Shown piece after piece: positions 16,674-25,620 of a stretch of DNA of 64,000 nt; the first letter of the stretch is position 1, and every line of letters starts with the position of its first letter. Below the pieces are notes generated by a model, which saw only the letters and a program-made list of their open reading frames with translations, did no database searches and was not told the DNA's origin. Origin of the DNA: Ch67 sp041395845 (lineage in GTDB: Bacteria; Pseudomonadota; Gammaproteobacteria; Pseudomonadales; Ketobacteraceae); the NCBI GenBank assembly GCA_041395845.1, contig JAWKZS010000006.1, forward strand, positions 1 through 64,000. Direction: 5' to 3'. A program made the translations under genes and the position numbers.

Positions 16674-19007
16674 TCACACGTTGACGACAGGAATCATCTG
16701 ACTGCGCAGCCGTTCGATGCGGGCCTGCTCCTGTTTGCCCCAGTGGATCAGCAGGGTGAAGCCACTGGCGAACAACACCAGCATACCGGCACCCCAGGCC
16801 GTAGTGGCCAGCGGATGCGCCGGCGCGGTAGCGATCTGGTAGTACAGCACGGCGGTGCCGTAGCCCAGCACCAGGCTCCAGCCCAGGCTGAAACCGGCCC
16901 AGGTGCCGCCCATTTCCTTGTAGATGGCGGCGATGGTGGCGACGCAGGGTGCGTACAGCAGTACAAACAGCAGATAGGCAAATGCGGCGGCGCTGGTGCC
17001 GAATTTGGCGGTCAGCGTGCCCAGCGTCGATACCTGCACGGCCTGGGCTTCGGCCACCGCGCTTTGATCATCCAGCTCACCCACATCAAGTCCCAGCGGA
17101 TCGCCCAGCCGTTGCGCCAGCGCCGTCAGATTGGCCGGCACGGTGTGCAGCGCGGCCAGCAGCGCATCACCGAGCACGAAGGCTTCGTCAGTGGCCGGCA
17201 GATCCTGCGAATACAGTGCATCCAGTGTACCCACCACCACTTCCTTGGCGAACAGGCCGGTGAAGATACCCACTGTCGCCGGCCAGTTATCCGGCTGAAT
17301 GCCCATGGGTTCGAACAGCGGCGTGATGCTGCGGCCGATCGCCGAAATCACCGACTTGTCACTGTTCTGGTGGCCGAAGCTGCCATCGGTACCGATAGAG
17401 TTCAGCACATTCAACACCAGCACCACCGCAATGATCGCCTTGCCGGCGCGCAGTATAAAACCCTGCAGGCGTTGCCAGGTGCGGATCAGCAGATTCTTCA
17501 GGGTGGGAATGTGATAGGGCGGCAATTCCAGAATGAACGGCGACACCGGCCCGCTCAGCATGAAACGGCGGAACAGGAAACCGGACAGGATGGCCAGCGC
17601 GATACCGATCAGGTACAGCAGGAACACCACGTTCTGGCCGTTGTGGGGAAAGAATGCCGCAGCAAACAGCGCATACACGGTAAGGCGCGCACCGCAGGAC
17701 ATGTACGGCGCCATCAGGGTGGCGATCAGACGGTCGCTCTGGTGTTCCAGCGTGCGCGCCGCCATCACACTGGGCACGTTGCAGCCGAATCCCACGATCA
17801 GCGGCACAAAGGCCTTACCCGGCAATCCCACCGCCCGCATCACCCGATCGACGATAAACGCAGCCCGCGCCATGTAGCCGGAATCTTCCAGAAACGACAG
17901 GCACAGAAACAGACCGGCAATCACCGGAATGAACGACGCCACCAGCTGGATACCACCGCCCAGGCCATCGGCCAGCAGCGCAACGATCCACACCGGCGTA
18001 TGCAGCGAAGTCAGGAGTGCGCGCAAGCCATCAACAAAAATGGCCGCCGCAATGCCATCGAACAGATCGATGAAAGCGCTGCCCACATTGATGGCCAGCA
18101 TGAACATCAGGTACATCACACCGAGAAACAATGGAATGCCCAGCACGCGATTGAGGAACACCCCATCCAGCAATCGGGTGATATTCAGATGGGATTTTTC
18201 GTCGCGGGTAACGCTGTCGGCCACCACCTGATCGATCCAGCGATAGCGGCAGTTCACCAGGGCCTGATCGAGGGGCTCGCCCAATTCTGCACTCAGTGCA
18301 TCGCTGCTGGCGCGAATCTGTTGCTGTTCTTCTTCGCTGAAAAAGCTCAGGGCGCCGGCATCCTGTTCCAGCGCGGCCACCGCCAGCAGGTGATGATTGA
18401 ATTGCTGATGACTGCGGCTGCGGGCCAGTTCCGCCAGATCACTGATGGTCTGTTCGATGGCGGGCGTGTAGGTGAACGGCCGCATTGGACACACCGGCTT
18501 GGCCCGCAGATTAGCCAGCACATCCTGCAGCATGCCCAGCCCTTCGCCTTTGCTGGCAACGATCGGCACGACCGGGCAGCCAAGCCGGCGCGACAGTTCA
18601 TAGGGATCGATGTGCACACCGTTCTGGTGGGCCACGTCAGTCATGTTCAGCGCCACCACCATCGGCAGCGACGCATCCAGCAGCTGGGTGGTCAGGTACA
18701 GATTGCGTTCGAGGCTGGAGGCATCGACGATATTCAGCACCACATCCGCGTTGCCGGAAAAAATAAATTTCTGCGCGATCTGTTCGTCGAGGGAGGTGTC
18801 ATCGGCTCCCACGTGCAGGGAATAGGTGCCGGGCAGATCAATCAGTTCGTAGTCGAGGCCACCGTGATGAAACACGCCGGATTTTTTTTCCACGGTGACG
18901 CCAGGCCAGTTGCCCACCCGCTGACGCGCACCTGTCAGGGCGTTGAACAGGGTGGTCTTGCCGCAATTGGGATTGCCCACCAGGGCTACGGTGTATGTAG
19001 TATTCAT
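16674..19007 (-). CDS. feoB: Ferrous iron transporter FeoB
   Basis: 777 residues. The N-terminal G protein domain has G1 GNPNCGKT (11-18), G2/switch region (VTVEKKSG), G3 DLPGTYS and G4 NMTD. After a helical GDI region, the membrane part holds the two Gate domains with conserved Cys (GFGCNVPSVMAAR; YAPCVATIAA) and about ten membrane helices. It imports Fe2+ across the inner membrane. The ATG overlaps the feoA stop by 4 bp, so the two are translationally coupled. No feoC-like gene follows. Confidence 0.96.
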   Translation of the reverse strand: MNTTYTVALVGNPNCGKTTLFNALTGARQRVGNWPGVTVEKKSGVFHHGGLDYELIDLPGTYSLHVGADDTSLDEQIAQKFIFSGNADVVLNIVDASSLERNLYLTTQLLDASLPMVVALNMTDVAHQNGVHIDPYELSRRLGCPVVPIVASKGEGLGMLQDVLANLRAKPVCPMRPFTYTPAIEQTISDLAELARSRSHQQFNHHLLAVAALEQDAGALSFFSEEEQQQIRASSDALSAELGEPLDQALVNCRYRWIDQVVADSVTRDEKSHLNITRLLDGVFLNRVLGIPLFLGVMYLMFMLAINVGSAFIDLFDGIAAAIFVDGLRALLTSLHTPVWIVALLADGLGGGIQLVASFIPVIAGLFLCLSFLEDSGYMARAAFIVDRVMRAVGLPGKAFVPLIVGFGCNVPSVMAARTLEHQSDRLIATLMAPYMSCGARLTVYALFAAAFFPHNGQNVVFLLYLIGIALAILSGFLFRRFMLSGPVSPFILELPPYHIPTLKNLLIRTWQRLQGFILRAGKAIIAVVLVLNVLNSIGTDGSFGHQNSDKSVISAIGRSITPLFEPMGIQPDNWPATVGIFTGLFAKEVVVGTLDALYSQDLPATDEAFVLGDALLAALHTVPANLTALAQRLGDPLGLDVGELDDQSAVAEAQAVQVSTLGTLTAKFGTSAAAFAYLLFVLLYAPCVATIAAIYKEMGGTWAGFSLGWSLVLGYGTAVLYYQIATAPAHPLATTAWGAGMLVLFASGFTLLIHWGKQEQARIERLRSQMIPVVNV

Positions 19008-19237
19008 ACCAGCTCCACCTGCAGGCCGGCCGCCTCGTCGCGGCGCAGGGACAGATGAAAACCGCGCACGTTGATTTCCACCGGGTCACCCAAAGGTGCC
19101 ACCCGCTCCACACGAAACTGGGTGCCCGGCGTCAGGCCCATGCTCATGAGTTTCTTGCGGTAGGAATCCCCCATGCCGTGATAGCTGAGGACGCGGGCAC
19201 GCTGGCCTACGGTGAGTTCGGAAAAGGATTGCTGCAT
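19004..19237 (-). CDS. feoA: Ferrous iron transport protein FeoA
   Basis: 77 residues from the ATG at 19237. The SH3-like FeoA domain shows GQRARVLSYHG, KKLMSMGLTPGTQF and APLGDPVEINVRGFHLSLRRDEA, all typical. FeoA binds FeoB and modulates its activity. It is first in a feoAB operon, with a likely Fur box 35-53 bp upstream of its start. Confidence 0.93.
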   Translation of the reverse strand: MQQSFSELTVGQRARVLSYHGMGDSYRKKLMSMGLTPGTQFRVERVAPLGDPVEINVRGFHLSLRRDEAAGLQVELV

Positions 19238-19271
19238 CTGCCACCCCCAGGGGGACAACTTCAAGGGTAAC

Positions 19272-19290
19272 GCAAATGCTAGTGATTCTC
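19272..19290 (-). promoter_or_regulatory. Candidate Fur box upstream of feoAB
   Basis: On the minus strand the 19-mer GAGAATCACTAGCATTTGC agrees with the Fur consensus GATAATGATAATCATTATC at 12 of 19 positions by hand alignment. It lies where a repressor would cover the feoA promoter. Iron-dependent repression of feoAB by Fur is well known in Gammaproteobacteria. Confidence 0.6.
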
Positions 19291-19375
19291 AGATGGGATC
19301 ACAATACCCCAGCGGGGTCATTGAGGGACAAATTGCAGCGGGTAGTGATGGGGGTCAATGGTTGGCGGTAACGAC

Positions 19376-19882
19376 TTAACGCAATCCCAGTGCAGCCTGC
19401 AGATCCTGCACGCCCAGCTGTAATTCTGCCATCTGCTGGCGCTGTTGCAGTACCGGCAGCGCTTCACCGCGGCTGCGGGCCATTTCGATTTCCAGCTGCA
19501 GGGACTGCAGGCGGTTTTCCAGCGCACTGACCTGCTGTTCGATGTCCTGATTGCCGGCGGCTTTGGTTTTGATTTCAGCCAGCAGATTGTTGATGCTGCT
19601 GCGCACGCGATCGAGACTGACTTGTTGCGCGACAAGATCAGCGCTGACCTGGGCACTTTCCTGCTGCAGGGCATCGTAGGTGGCCTGGAACAGGCGGTTG
19701 GCCTGCTGTTCATCCAGCAACACCGCCTGCTTCTGTTCCACCCGCTGCTGATAGTGACCGCCATACACACAGCCGGCCTTGCGCAGCACATTGGCGTCGC
19801 GCTGGGCGGGATCGCAATCCTGCGCCGTGGTGGCACAACCGCCCAGTGCGAATACCAGCAACAGCAGCGCAGTCTGTTTCAT
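19376..19882 (-). CDS. Coiled-coil lipoprotein
   Basis: 168 residues from the ATG at 19882. The signal peptide ends LGGC (lipobox), predicting lipidated Cys16. The mature part has three further Cys near its start (~23, ~38) and is then almost entirely helical and Gln/Glu/Leu-rich, with a long predicted coiled coil (~55-165). It follows the next lipoprotein gene after only 4 bp, so they are surely one transcript. No named family is recognised; possibly a periplasmic partner of its neighbour. Confidence 0.75.
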   Translation of the reverse strand: MKQTALLLLVFALGGCATTAQDCDPAQRDANVLRKAGCVYGGHYQQRVEQKQAVLLDEQQANRLFQATYDALQQESAQVSADLVAQQVSLDRVRSSINNLLAEIKTKAAGNQDIEQQVSALENRLQSLQLEIEMARSRGEALPVLQQRQQMAELQLGVQDLQAALGLR

Positions 19883-19886
19883 GTGA

Positions 19887-20591
19887 TTACCCCAGCACGA
19901 TCGCGGCACGCTGCTGTTCCACGTCCTGCACGCTTTCCTGCAGGGAAATGATCTGCTTCTGCATGCGGTTGATTTCGTCGTTCAGCTGCTGGTGCTGCTG
20001 GCTTTTCTGCTGCTCAGCCTGCGCCACCTGACGCCATTCCTGTTCACGCTTCTGCAGGTTCGCCAGCGAGGTGCGCAGGTAGCGGGTGTTGGCATCGACC
20101 TGGGCCAGTTGCTGCTGCGCGGCGGTTTTGGCGACCTGCTGCTGCGCCAGCTGGGTTTTCAGCGTGGCCAGTTTCTGCTTGTCCTGCTGCAGCACATCGG
20201 TGGCGGTGGCGGTCAGGGTCTGCAGCTTGCGGTTGTCTTCGCGCACGTCGGCAATCATCGCATCTAGCCGCTGTTCGGTATTGGCGTATTCGGCGCGACG
20301 CTGATCCAGGTAGTAATTCGCCCCCATGCCGACACCGCAACCCACCAGTGCCGCCGTAATCATGCCTTTATCGGAATCGCAGGTATTGCTGAGTTTGCAG
20401 GTGGCCAACCCCACCAGGGCGCCACCGGCACAGGCGGTCAGGCCGGATTTGCTGAAGAAGCGCGCTTCGTCGCTGCCGGTCAATTGCGGACTTGGCTGTG
20501 GGCCGGCCGCTGAACCACCACCGGTGGTCAGGGTTTTGCAGGCACTCAGGCTGGCCGCCAGCACCACCGCCAGTACAATTCGGATCAACAT
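19887..20591 (-). CDS. Lipoprotein with glycine-rich segment and long coiled coil
   Basis: 234 residues from the ATG at 20591, with GGAG 5 nt upstream. The leader ends LSAC (lipobox). Residues ~45-100 are Gly/Ala-rich and hydrophobic with four Cys (AGGALVGLATCKLSNTC, AALVGCGVGMGANYYLDQRR), resembling glycine-zipper membrane segments. The rest is a Gln-rich coiled coil to the C-terminus. It is followed 4 bp later by a second coiled-coil lipoprotein gene and is divergent from a PP2C phosphatase. The cluster with a Ser/Thr kinase and phosphatase resembles signalling genes that accompany envelope machines, but no such machine is in this window. Confidence 0.75.
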   Translation of the reverse strand: MLIRIVLAVVLAASLSACKTLTTGGGSAAGPQPSPQLTGSDEARFFSKSGLTACAGGALVGLATCKLSNTCDSDKGMITAALVGCGVGMGANYYLDQRRAEYANTEQRLDAMIADVREDNRKLQTLTATATDVLQQDKQKLATLKTQLAQQQVAKTAAQQQLAQVDANTRYLRTSLANLQKREQEWRQVAQAEQQKSQQHQQLNDEINRMQKQIISLQESVQDVEQQRAAIVLG

Positions 20592-20715
20592 CGACACACT
20601 CCAAAAAATAACAGGTCTTGTCAGGCAGACAGGGCCAGCATAAAAAAGTCGCAAATGGCGTTGCCTGTTGCATCGCAGTATAGTGAAGCCCGGTCGGGTA
20701 GGGGAATCGGAAAAA

Positions 20716-21453
20716 ATGCCGTTTGTTTGTCGGGAAGCATCATTGCAGGGCGCACGGGGCCAGAACGAAGACGCGCTGCGTCATTTCAGCCTGGGTCAGG
20801 ATCGCGTGGCCGTATTGTGCGATGGGCTCGGTGGCTATCCCGATGGCGGCTGGGCGGCGCGCACCTTTGCCGATGCGGTTGAGCAGGCAGTGACCCGGTT
20901 TATTCCCGCCGATGATACGCCCCCGGAACAGGCCCTGCATGACTGGCTGCAGCGGGCCTGGCAGCAGTTCTGCAGTGAACAGCAGAACCAGCAGCGCGAT
21001 CCGCAGGCGCAAACCACGTTCGTAGTGGCATGGGCGTCGGATACCTTCACCCTGATTGCCCACGTCGGTGATTCCCGCGCCTATGTGCTGGATGAACATC
21101 GCATTCACTGGCACAGCCGCGATCACAATCTGTATGAGCTGGGTGTGCTTAATGGCGATATCGATCCGCAGGTAACGCCACGTGCCCAGGGTCAGCAGGC
21201 ATTGCTGTATCGCACGGTCGGTTCTCAGAAAGCGCTCAAGCCCGCATTGCAGATGTTGCCGGTATTGCAGCCGGGCCAGTGTGTGGTGCTGTGCAGCGAT
21301 GGCGCCTGGCAACCCCTACAGGATCAGGACTGGCTGACACTGGCGCAGAGCGACGATGTTGGCCGTGATCTGCATGCGCTGCTGCAGCGGGCAGTGACGC
21401 TGGCCGGCAGCAAGGCGGATAACGCGTCCGCTGTGGTGGTGCGGTTGGAATGA
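20716..21453 (+). CDS. PP2C-type serine/threonine protein phosphatase
   Basis: 245 residues from the ATG at 20716. PP2C motifs are clear: GARGQNEDAL (metal Asp), VLCDGLGGYPDGGWAA, TFTLIAHVGDSRAYVLDEHRIHWHSRDH, LCSDGAWQPL and KADNASAVVVRL. The enzyme should remove phosphate from Ser/Thr using two Mn/Mg ions. A Hanks-type kinase is encoded 0.7 kb away on the opposite strand, so the two probably form an opposing pair. It stands alone on its strand and is divergent from the lipoprotein pair. Confidence 0.92.
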   Translation: MPFVCREASLQGARGQNEDALRHFSLGQDRVAVLCDGLGGYPDGGWAARTFADAVEQAVTRFIPADDTPPEQALHDWLQRAWQQFCSEQQNQQRDPQAQTTFVVAWASDTFTLIAHVGDSRAYVLDEHRIHWHSRDHNLYELGVLNGDIDPQVTPRAQGQQALLYRTVGSQKALKPALQMLPVLQPGQCVVLCSDGAWQPLQDQDWLTLAQSDDVGRDLHALLQRAVTLAGSKADNASAVVVRLE

Positions 21454-21480
21454 ATCACCACGTCATTGCTGCGGATGCAC

Positions 21481-21789
21481 TCACTGTTCGAGTCGATCGA
21501 CCATCGCGTCCAGCAAGCGTTTGCCATGGATTACGGCAATGATCAGTATGGCTTCTGGTACTATCTGGTAGATAAGCCGATAGCTGTAGATAAATTTTTC
21601 CCGGATATTTTCATTCTGCAGCTCTGGCACTACACGACCGGATCTTGGCTGATCTGCTATCGCTTCGCCCATTGCCAGTATTTGATCCACCACACGCATG
21701 GCATGATGTTCCGAATCCCTGGCAATGAATTCCGCGATGGCATCAATGTCGTCGAGAGATTCTGCAGACCAGATTATCTTTTCAACCAT
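21481..21789 (-). CDS. RelE/ParE-family toxin
   Basis: 102 residues. The ParE/RelE fold is recognisable in IIWSAESLDDIDAIAEFIARDS, the Arg-rich PRSGRVVPEL centre and the C-terminal strand IIAVIHGKRLLDAM. ParE toxins inhibit gyrase and RelE toxins cut mRNA; which one applies is not decidable here. Its start overlaps the antitoxin gene by 16 bp, the normal TA order (antitoxin first). Confidence 0.88.
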   Translation of the reverse strand: MVEKIIWSAESLDDIDAIAEFIARDSEHHAMRVVDQILAMGEAIADQPRSGRVVPELQNENIREKFIYSYRLIYQIVPEAILIIAVIHGKRLLDAMVDRLEQ

Positions 21790-21962
21790 CGATTCAGCCT
21801 TTCCCTGGCTTGTGCCTGACTATAACTGCGTCCTTCAGCAAGGTCTTCCTGACCTTTCTTGATCTTTTCCAGGACATACAGATGATACTGGATATCTTCC
21901 AGCGTGCTGTCATCAGGTAAATGGCCTAACAGCTCGATCACTTCTTGCTTGGCTGTTTGCAT
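21774..21962 (-). CDS. Antitoxin of the ParE-type module
   Basis: 62 residues, acidic, with the pattern EVIELLGHLPDDSTLEDIQYHLYVLEKIKKG followed by a basic RERLNRWLKR tail. I know this pattern from small antitoxins encoded just before ParE-like toxins. The N-terminal part probably binds DNA and the tail the toxin. An 8-bp near-perfect direct repeat (GTTGATAC/GTTGACAA, 21984-21999) lies just upstream and could be the autoregulatory operator. The module is wedged between the phosphatase and kinase genes. Confidence 0.82.
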   Translation of the reverse strand: MQTAKQEVIELLGHLPDDSTLEDIQYHLYVLEKIKKGQEDLAEGRSYSQAQARERLNRWLKR

Positions 21963-22115
21963 GCTTATTCTACCGATTCAGATGTTGATACGTTGACAAG
22001 TATACCCGTCATTCCGCGCTGCCGTCTCGCCGCGCACATTCAATCATCTATATCACTGTATTTGCTGCATTTTTTGATTATCACCGGGCGGCAGGTGATT
22101 AGCGCAATCACACTA

Positions 22116-24311
22116 TTACTGCTGCGGATTCACCAGCCGTGCCAGCGCAGCCTTGGCTTCCGGATGCCGGTTGCGGGCGGCTTTCTGGTACCAGTTGATC
22201 GCATCAGACAGACTGCGCGCCACACCGGTACCGGATTCGTACATCACCCCCAGATTGAACTGCGCGGTGGGATTGTGTTGCTCGGCTGCCTTGCGGTACC
22301 AGAACAGGGCTTTTTCATAATCCTTGGCAATACCATCGCCGGTTCCGTAGAAATAGCCCAGTTCGTTCTGCGCAATATTGTCGCCCTGCTGCGCGGCTTT
22401 TTCGTACCATTCCAGCGCCTTGTAGGGATCTTTTTCGACGCCTTCACCGAGCGCATACAGATTGGCGAGGCCGCGCTGTGCTGCGCTGTCACCGGCATCG
22501 GCCGCCAGCCGGAAATGTTGCTGCGCTTTCTGCAGATCGCGATCAACACCCCAGCCGTTCTGATACAGCAGCGCCAGCCCGGTATTGGCGGCCATCACCC
22601 CATTGAGTGCAGCCCGTTCGTACCAGTGACGCGCTTCACTGTAATCCTTGTCGACACCCTGCCCCGCCGCGTACAGATTGGCAAGCGCGTATTGGGCCTG
22701 ACCATAATTCTGCTGCGCTGCCTTGCCATACCAGCTCGCCGCTGCCACGGCATCCTGTCCCACACCAAGGCCGTGCAGTAACTGGGTGGCGAAATTGGTC
22801 TGCCCCACCGGGTAACCTTGCTGCGCTGCCTTTTCATACCATTGCGCGGCCTTGGCATGATTACGCTCCAGGCCAATGCCTTCGAAATACATCACGCCCA
22901 GATCACTCTGCATCGCCGGATCACCGGCCTTGGCACGGGCCTGCATGACTTTAATCAGGCCGTTGGCGATCGCCAGATCAAACCATTTTTCGGCACGGAC
23001 CGGATCTGCAGGCCGCCCGATACCAAAGCGATAAATCTTGCCGACATAGAATTGCGCAACCGGATTTTCTTTTTCCGCCAGCGCGACAAAGCGTTCATAG
23101 GCGCCGTTGTAGTCGTTGTCCTCGTAGGCGGCGATGGCCTGCTGCAACTGGCTGGATTCATTCCAGTAACGCCACGCGAAAGGGGTGGCAGCCAGCAATG
23201 CCAGCAGCAGGGATACCGCCACGATCAAACCGACCCGGGATTTTTTCGGCGCGGCAATGGTGGTGTTGGCAGATGCGTCCGGTTTTGCGCTGGCGACCTT
23301 GGTGACACTGCGGGACAGATCCGCCTGCATCCGCGCCGCCAGATTGCCATTGTTGTTCTGGATCACTGTGGCGTCGGTGTTGTCGCTGGTGCGGGTGCTG
23401 GTTTCGTCCAGCACCGCCAGCAGTTCATCGGCATTCTGCGGGCGATCCTTGGCGAGCGGTTGCAGACACCAGTCCACCGCCTGCAGGAATGCGGCACTGT
23501 ACTGGCCGGCGCCGGCCACCACGGCAGGCACGTAGGGATCCTCTTCACTGTTGTGCAGTGCCGCGATGCGCTCGGGCGCTTCCACCGGTTTGCGTTTGGC
23601 AATGCAGCGGTACAGGGTGGCGCCCAGCGCGTACAGGTCGGCGGCCGGTGTCAGCACGCGGGCATTGCTGTACTGTTCGAACGGCGCATAACCGGCGGTG
23701 AGAATACCGGTGATTGAGCGGCTCTGCTCCACCAGTGCCTGGCGCGCCGCACCGAAATCCAGCAACACCGGGCCGCCACGCTGACGCAGATAAATATTCC
23801 CTGGCTTGATATCACGATGCAGAAACTGCTGGGCATGTACCGCGCGCAGGCCTTTCAGGATCGGCACGAAAATATCGCGCAGCTGCGCTTCGGACAGTTG
23901 CGGCTGCTGCTTGAGCACGGCATCCAGCGGCTGGCCTTCTTCGAATTCCATCACCATGTAGGCGGTGCCGTGGCACTGCAGAAAACTTTCCACCCGCACG
24001 ATGTGCTGTTCGCGGAAACGCTTGAGGGTGCGGGCTTCTTCCAGAAAGCTGTTGAGACCCCAGTTGAACTGCTCGGCAAACTGGCTGGAACGGGGGATCA
24101 CCCGGGTGCCATCGGGATCGCGCAGGGCAAAATCCGTGGGCAGGTATTCCTTGATAGCGACAAAGGAGTGCAGCAGGTTGTCGCGGGCCTTGTAGGTAAT
24201 GCCGAAGCCGCCCACCCCCAGCACGCCGAGGATTTCGTACTGGTCTTTCTCGGTACCGTCGAGGCGGGTGCCCACCGGCAGGGCATTGGCGTATTTGTCT
24301 GGGCTGGTCAT
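22116..24311 (-). CDS. Hanks-type serine/threonine kinase with transmembrane helix and Sel1 repeats
   Basis: 731 residues. The kinase domain (~24-305) has the Gly loop GVGGFG (32-37), Lys54, HRDIKPGN (His155-Asn162) and DFG (175-177); all catalytic residues are present. A transmembrane helix (~360-380) leads to about nine Sel1-type repeats (~400-725; e.g. GDPAMQSDLGVMYFEGIGLERNHAKAAQWYEKAA), a helical scaffold for protein binding that should lie on the periplasmic side. It probably senses or recruits envelope proteins and signals to the cytoplasm. The PP2C phosphatase across the TA module is its likely antagonist. Confidence 0.92.
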   Translation of the reverse strand: MTSPDKYANALPVGTRLDGTEKDQYEILGVLGVGGFGITYKARDNLLHSFVAIKEYLPTDFALRDPDGTRVIPRSSQFAEQFNWGLNSFLEEARTLKRFREQHIVRVESFLQCHGTAYMVMEFEEGQPLDAVLKQQPQLSEAQLRDIFVPILKGLRAVHAQQFLHRDIKPGNIYLRQRGGPVLLDFGAARQALVEQSRSITGILTAGYAPFEQYSNARVLTPAADLYALGATLYRCIAKRKPVEAPERIAALHNSEEDPYVPAVVAGAGQYSAAFLQAVDWCLQPLAKDRPQNADELLAVLDETSTRTSDNTDATVIQNNNGNLAARMQADLSRSVTKVASAKPDASANTTIAAPKKSRVGLIVAVSLLLALLAATPFAWRYWNESSQLQQAIAAYEDNDYNGAYERFVALAEKENPVAQFYVGKIYRFGIGRPADPVRAEKWFDLAIANGLIKVMQARAKAGDPAMQSDLGVMYFEGIGLERNHAKAAQWYEKAAQQGYPVGQTNFATQLLHGLGVGQDAVAAASWYGKAAQQNYGQAQYALANLYAAGQGVDKDYSEARHWYERAALNGVMAANTGLALLYQNGWGVDRDLQKAQQHFRLAADAGDSAAQRGLANLYALGEGVEKDPYKALEWYEKAAQQGDNIAQNELGYFYGTGDGIAKDYEKALFWYRKAAEQHNPTAQFNLGVMYESGTGVARSLSDAINWYQKAARNRHPEAKAALARLVNPQQ

Positions 24312-24451
24312 GCTGCTTCATCGTCAGGGGTGGTGTTCTGGCCGCCACCTTATCATATTCCGCCGCAATCCCTGACAGGCCGCGGCCTGTACGGGCCTGA
24401 TTCCGGCCAGTTCAGCCCTTGTTCGGCCGTTCGATCTGCTGTTAGTGTTGA

Positions 24452-24506
24452 AACCCGGGTATAGCGGCCAAATCGCTGGGCTTTGCTGGCCGGAAACACC
24501 CGGGTT
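24452..24506. promoter_or_regulatory. Nested inverted repeat upstream of the AraC-type regulator
   Basis: Perfect 9-bp arms AACCCGGGT (24452-24460) and ACCCGGGTT (24498-24506) enclose a second pair GGCCA/TGGCC. It ends about 60 bp before the regulator's start. It could be a regulator binding site, possibly autoregulatory, or a stem in the leader RNA. Confidence 0.45.
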
Positions 24507-24569
24507 ATGACGTATTTCGCCCAATTATCCTAATAAGACAATCAAGCACAACGACTGAAGGGAATGCCG

Positions 24570-25604
24570 ATGACCGCGTTCGAAGATCAGGCGATTTACC
24601 CCGCCGCCGAGCTGTTTCTGATCAGGCAATTCATGCGCAAGGAAGGTTTCAAACCCAAGCAGTGGCTGCTGGGCACGGGCCTGAGCGAAGAGCAGATCCG
24701 GCTGCCGGAAACCCAGGTGTCCCTGCGCCAGTTCGACATCATCTATCACAACATTTATCGCATCACCCAGCGTCCGGATATCGGCCTGGCGCTGGGCCAT
24801 GCGCTGAATATTTCGCGCTGGGGCATTTTGTCCACCGCGCTGATCTGCGCCCGCACCCTGGGCGATGCACTGGAAACCGGCAATCGCTTCCGCAGTCTGG
24901 TGCGCAGCCGTTTCACCCTCACCCCCAGCGTGAAAAATGATGCCACCCACATTGCGATCGACCGTCAGGAGGGCATGAACTTCACCCTCAGCCCGAGTTT
25001 TTCCCACGAAATGCTGATCGGGTTTCTGCATCGCCATGTGTCGGATCTGGTGGGGCAGCCCAATGTGTTCAGCGAAGTGCGACTGAATTATCCCGCACCG
25101 GAACATCACGCATCCTATGAGAAATACATGCAGTGTCCGGTGAAATTCAACGCGGCGCAGAGCCTGATCGTGATTCCGCAATCACTGATGACGCGGCCGT
25201 TGCCCATGGGCAATCCGGTGACGGAACAGCAGGCAATCCGCATCTGCGAACTGGAGATGGAACGGGTCAACAAGGTGAAAAAAGGTGATCTGACCTGGAT
25301 GCTGCGGGCAGAACTGGGCAAGCGCGACGGGCCACTGCCAAGCCTGGACGACATCGCCGATCGCCTGCACACCACACCCCGCACCCTGCGGCGCAAACTG
25401 CAGGATAACGGCACCAGTTACCGCAAGATCTGTCAGGAACACCAGCTGCAACTGGCGCTGGACAGTCTGCACGACCCAAAACAGAAAACCGCCGCAATTG
25501 CCCATAAATGCGGGTTCCGTGACGCGGCCAGTTTCCGTGAAGCGTTCAAGCGCTGGACGGACATGACCCCACAGGAATATCGTCAGCATCTGCGTACGCG
25601 CTAG
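24570..25604 (+). CDS. AraC-family transcriptional regulator (OruR/ArgR-like type)
   Basis: 344 residues from the ATG at 24570, which has AAGGG at 7 nt; an ATG two codons earlier is too close to that site. The N-terminal ~200 residues form the AraC_binding_2-type sensor domain (LISR-like opening, YPAPEHHASYEKYMQCPVKFNAAQSLIVIP). The C-terminal ~90 residues are a double helix-turn-helix: LHTTPRTLRRKLQDNGTSY and KTAAIAHKCGFRDAASFREAFKRWTDMTPQEYR. This subclass activates genes for fatty acid, amino acid or lipid use. The last 63 coding bases and stop are repeated at the far end of the island that follows. Confidence 0.9.
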   Translation: MTAFEDQAIYPAAELFLIRQFMRKEGFKPKQWLLGTGLSEEQIRLPETQVSLRQFDIIYHNIYRITQRPDIGLALGHALNISRWGILSTALICARTLGDALETGNRFRSLVRSRFTLTPSVKNDATHIAIDRQEGMNFTLSPSFSHEMLIGFLHRHVSDLVGQPNVFSEVRLNYPAPEHHASYEKYMQCPVKFNAAQSLIVIPQSLMTRPLPMGNPVTEQQAIRICELEMERVNKVKKGDLTWMLRAELGKRDGPLPSLDDIADRLHTTPRTLRRKLQDNGTSYRKICQEHQLQLALDSLHDPKQKTAAIAHKCGFRDAASFREAFKRWTDMTPQEYRQHLRTR

Positions 25605-25609
25605 CAGGC
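25542..25609 (+). repeat. 68-bp direct repeat, left copy (end of araC-type gene; attL-like)
   Basis: Covers the last 63 bases of the AraC-type gene, its TAG and five bases beyond. It matches 36818-36885 at 67 of 68 positions; the one difference is C at 25568 versus A at 36844, a silent change. Repetition of the 3' end of a gene at both edges of an island is the hallmark of site-specific integration that regenerates the target gene. Confidence 0.92.
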
Positions 25610-25620
25610 AAAATCCGGAC

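Noticed and set aside
16743..19058. A 771-codon open frame on the plus strand opposite feoB
   Set aside because: Composition is Gln/His/Arg-dominated and the minus strand encodes complete FeoB.
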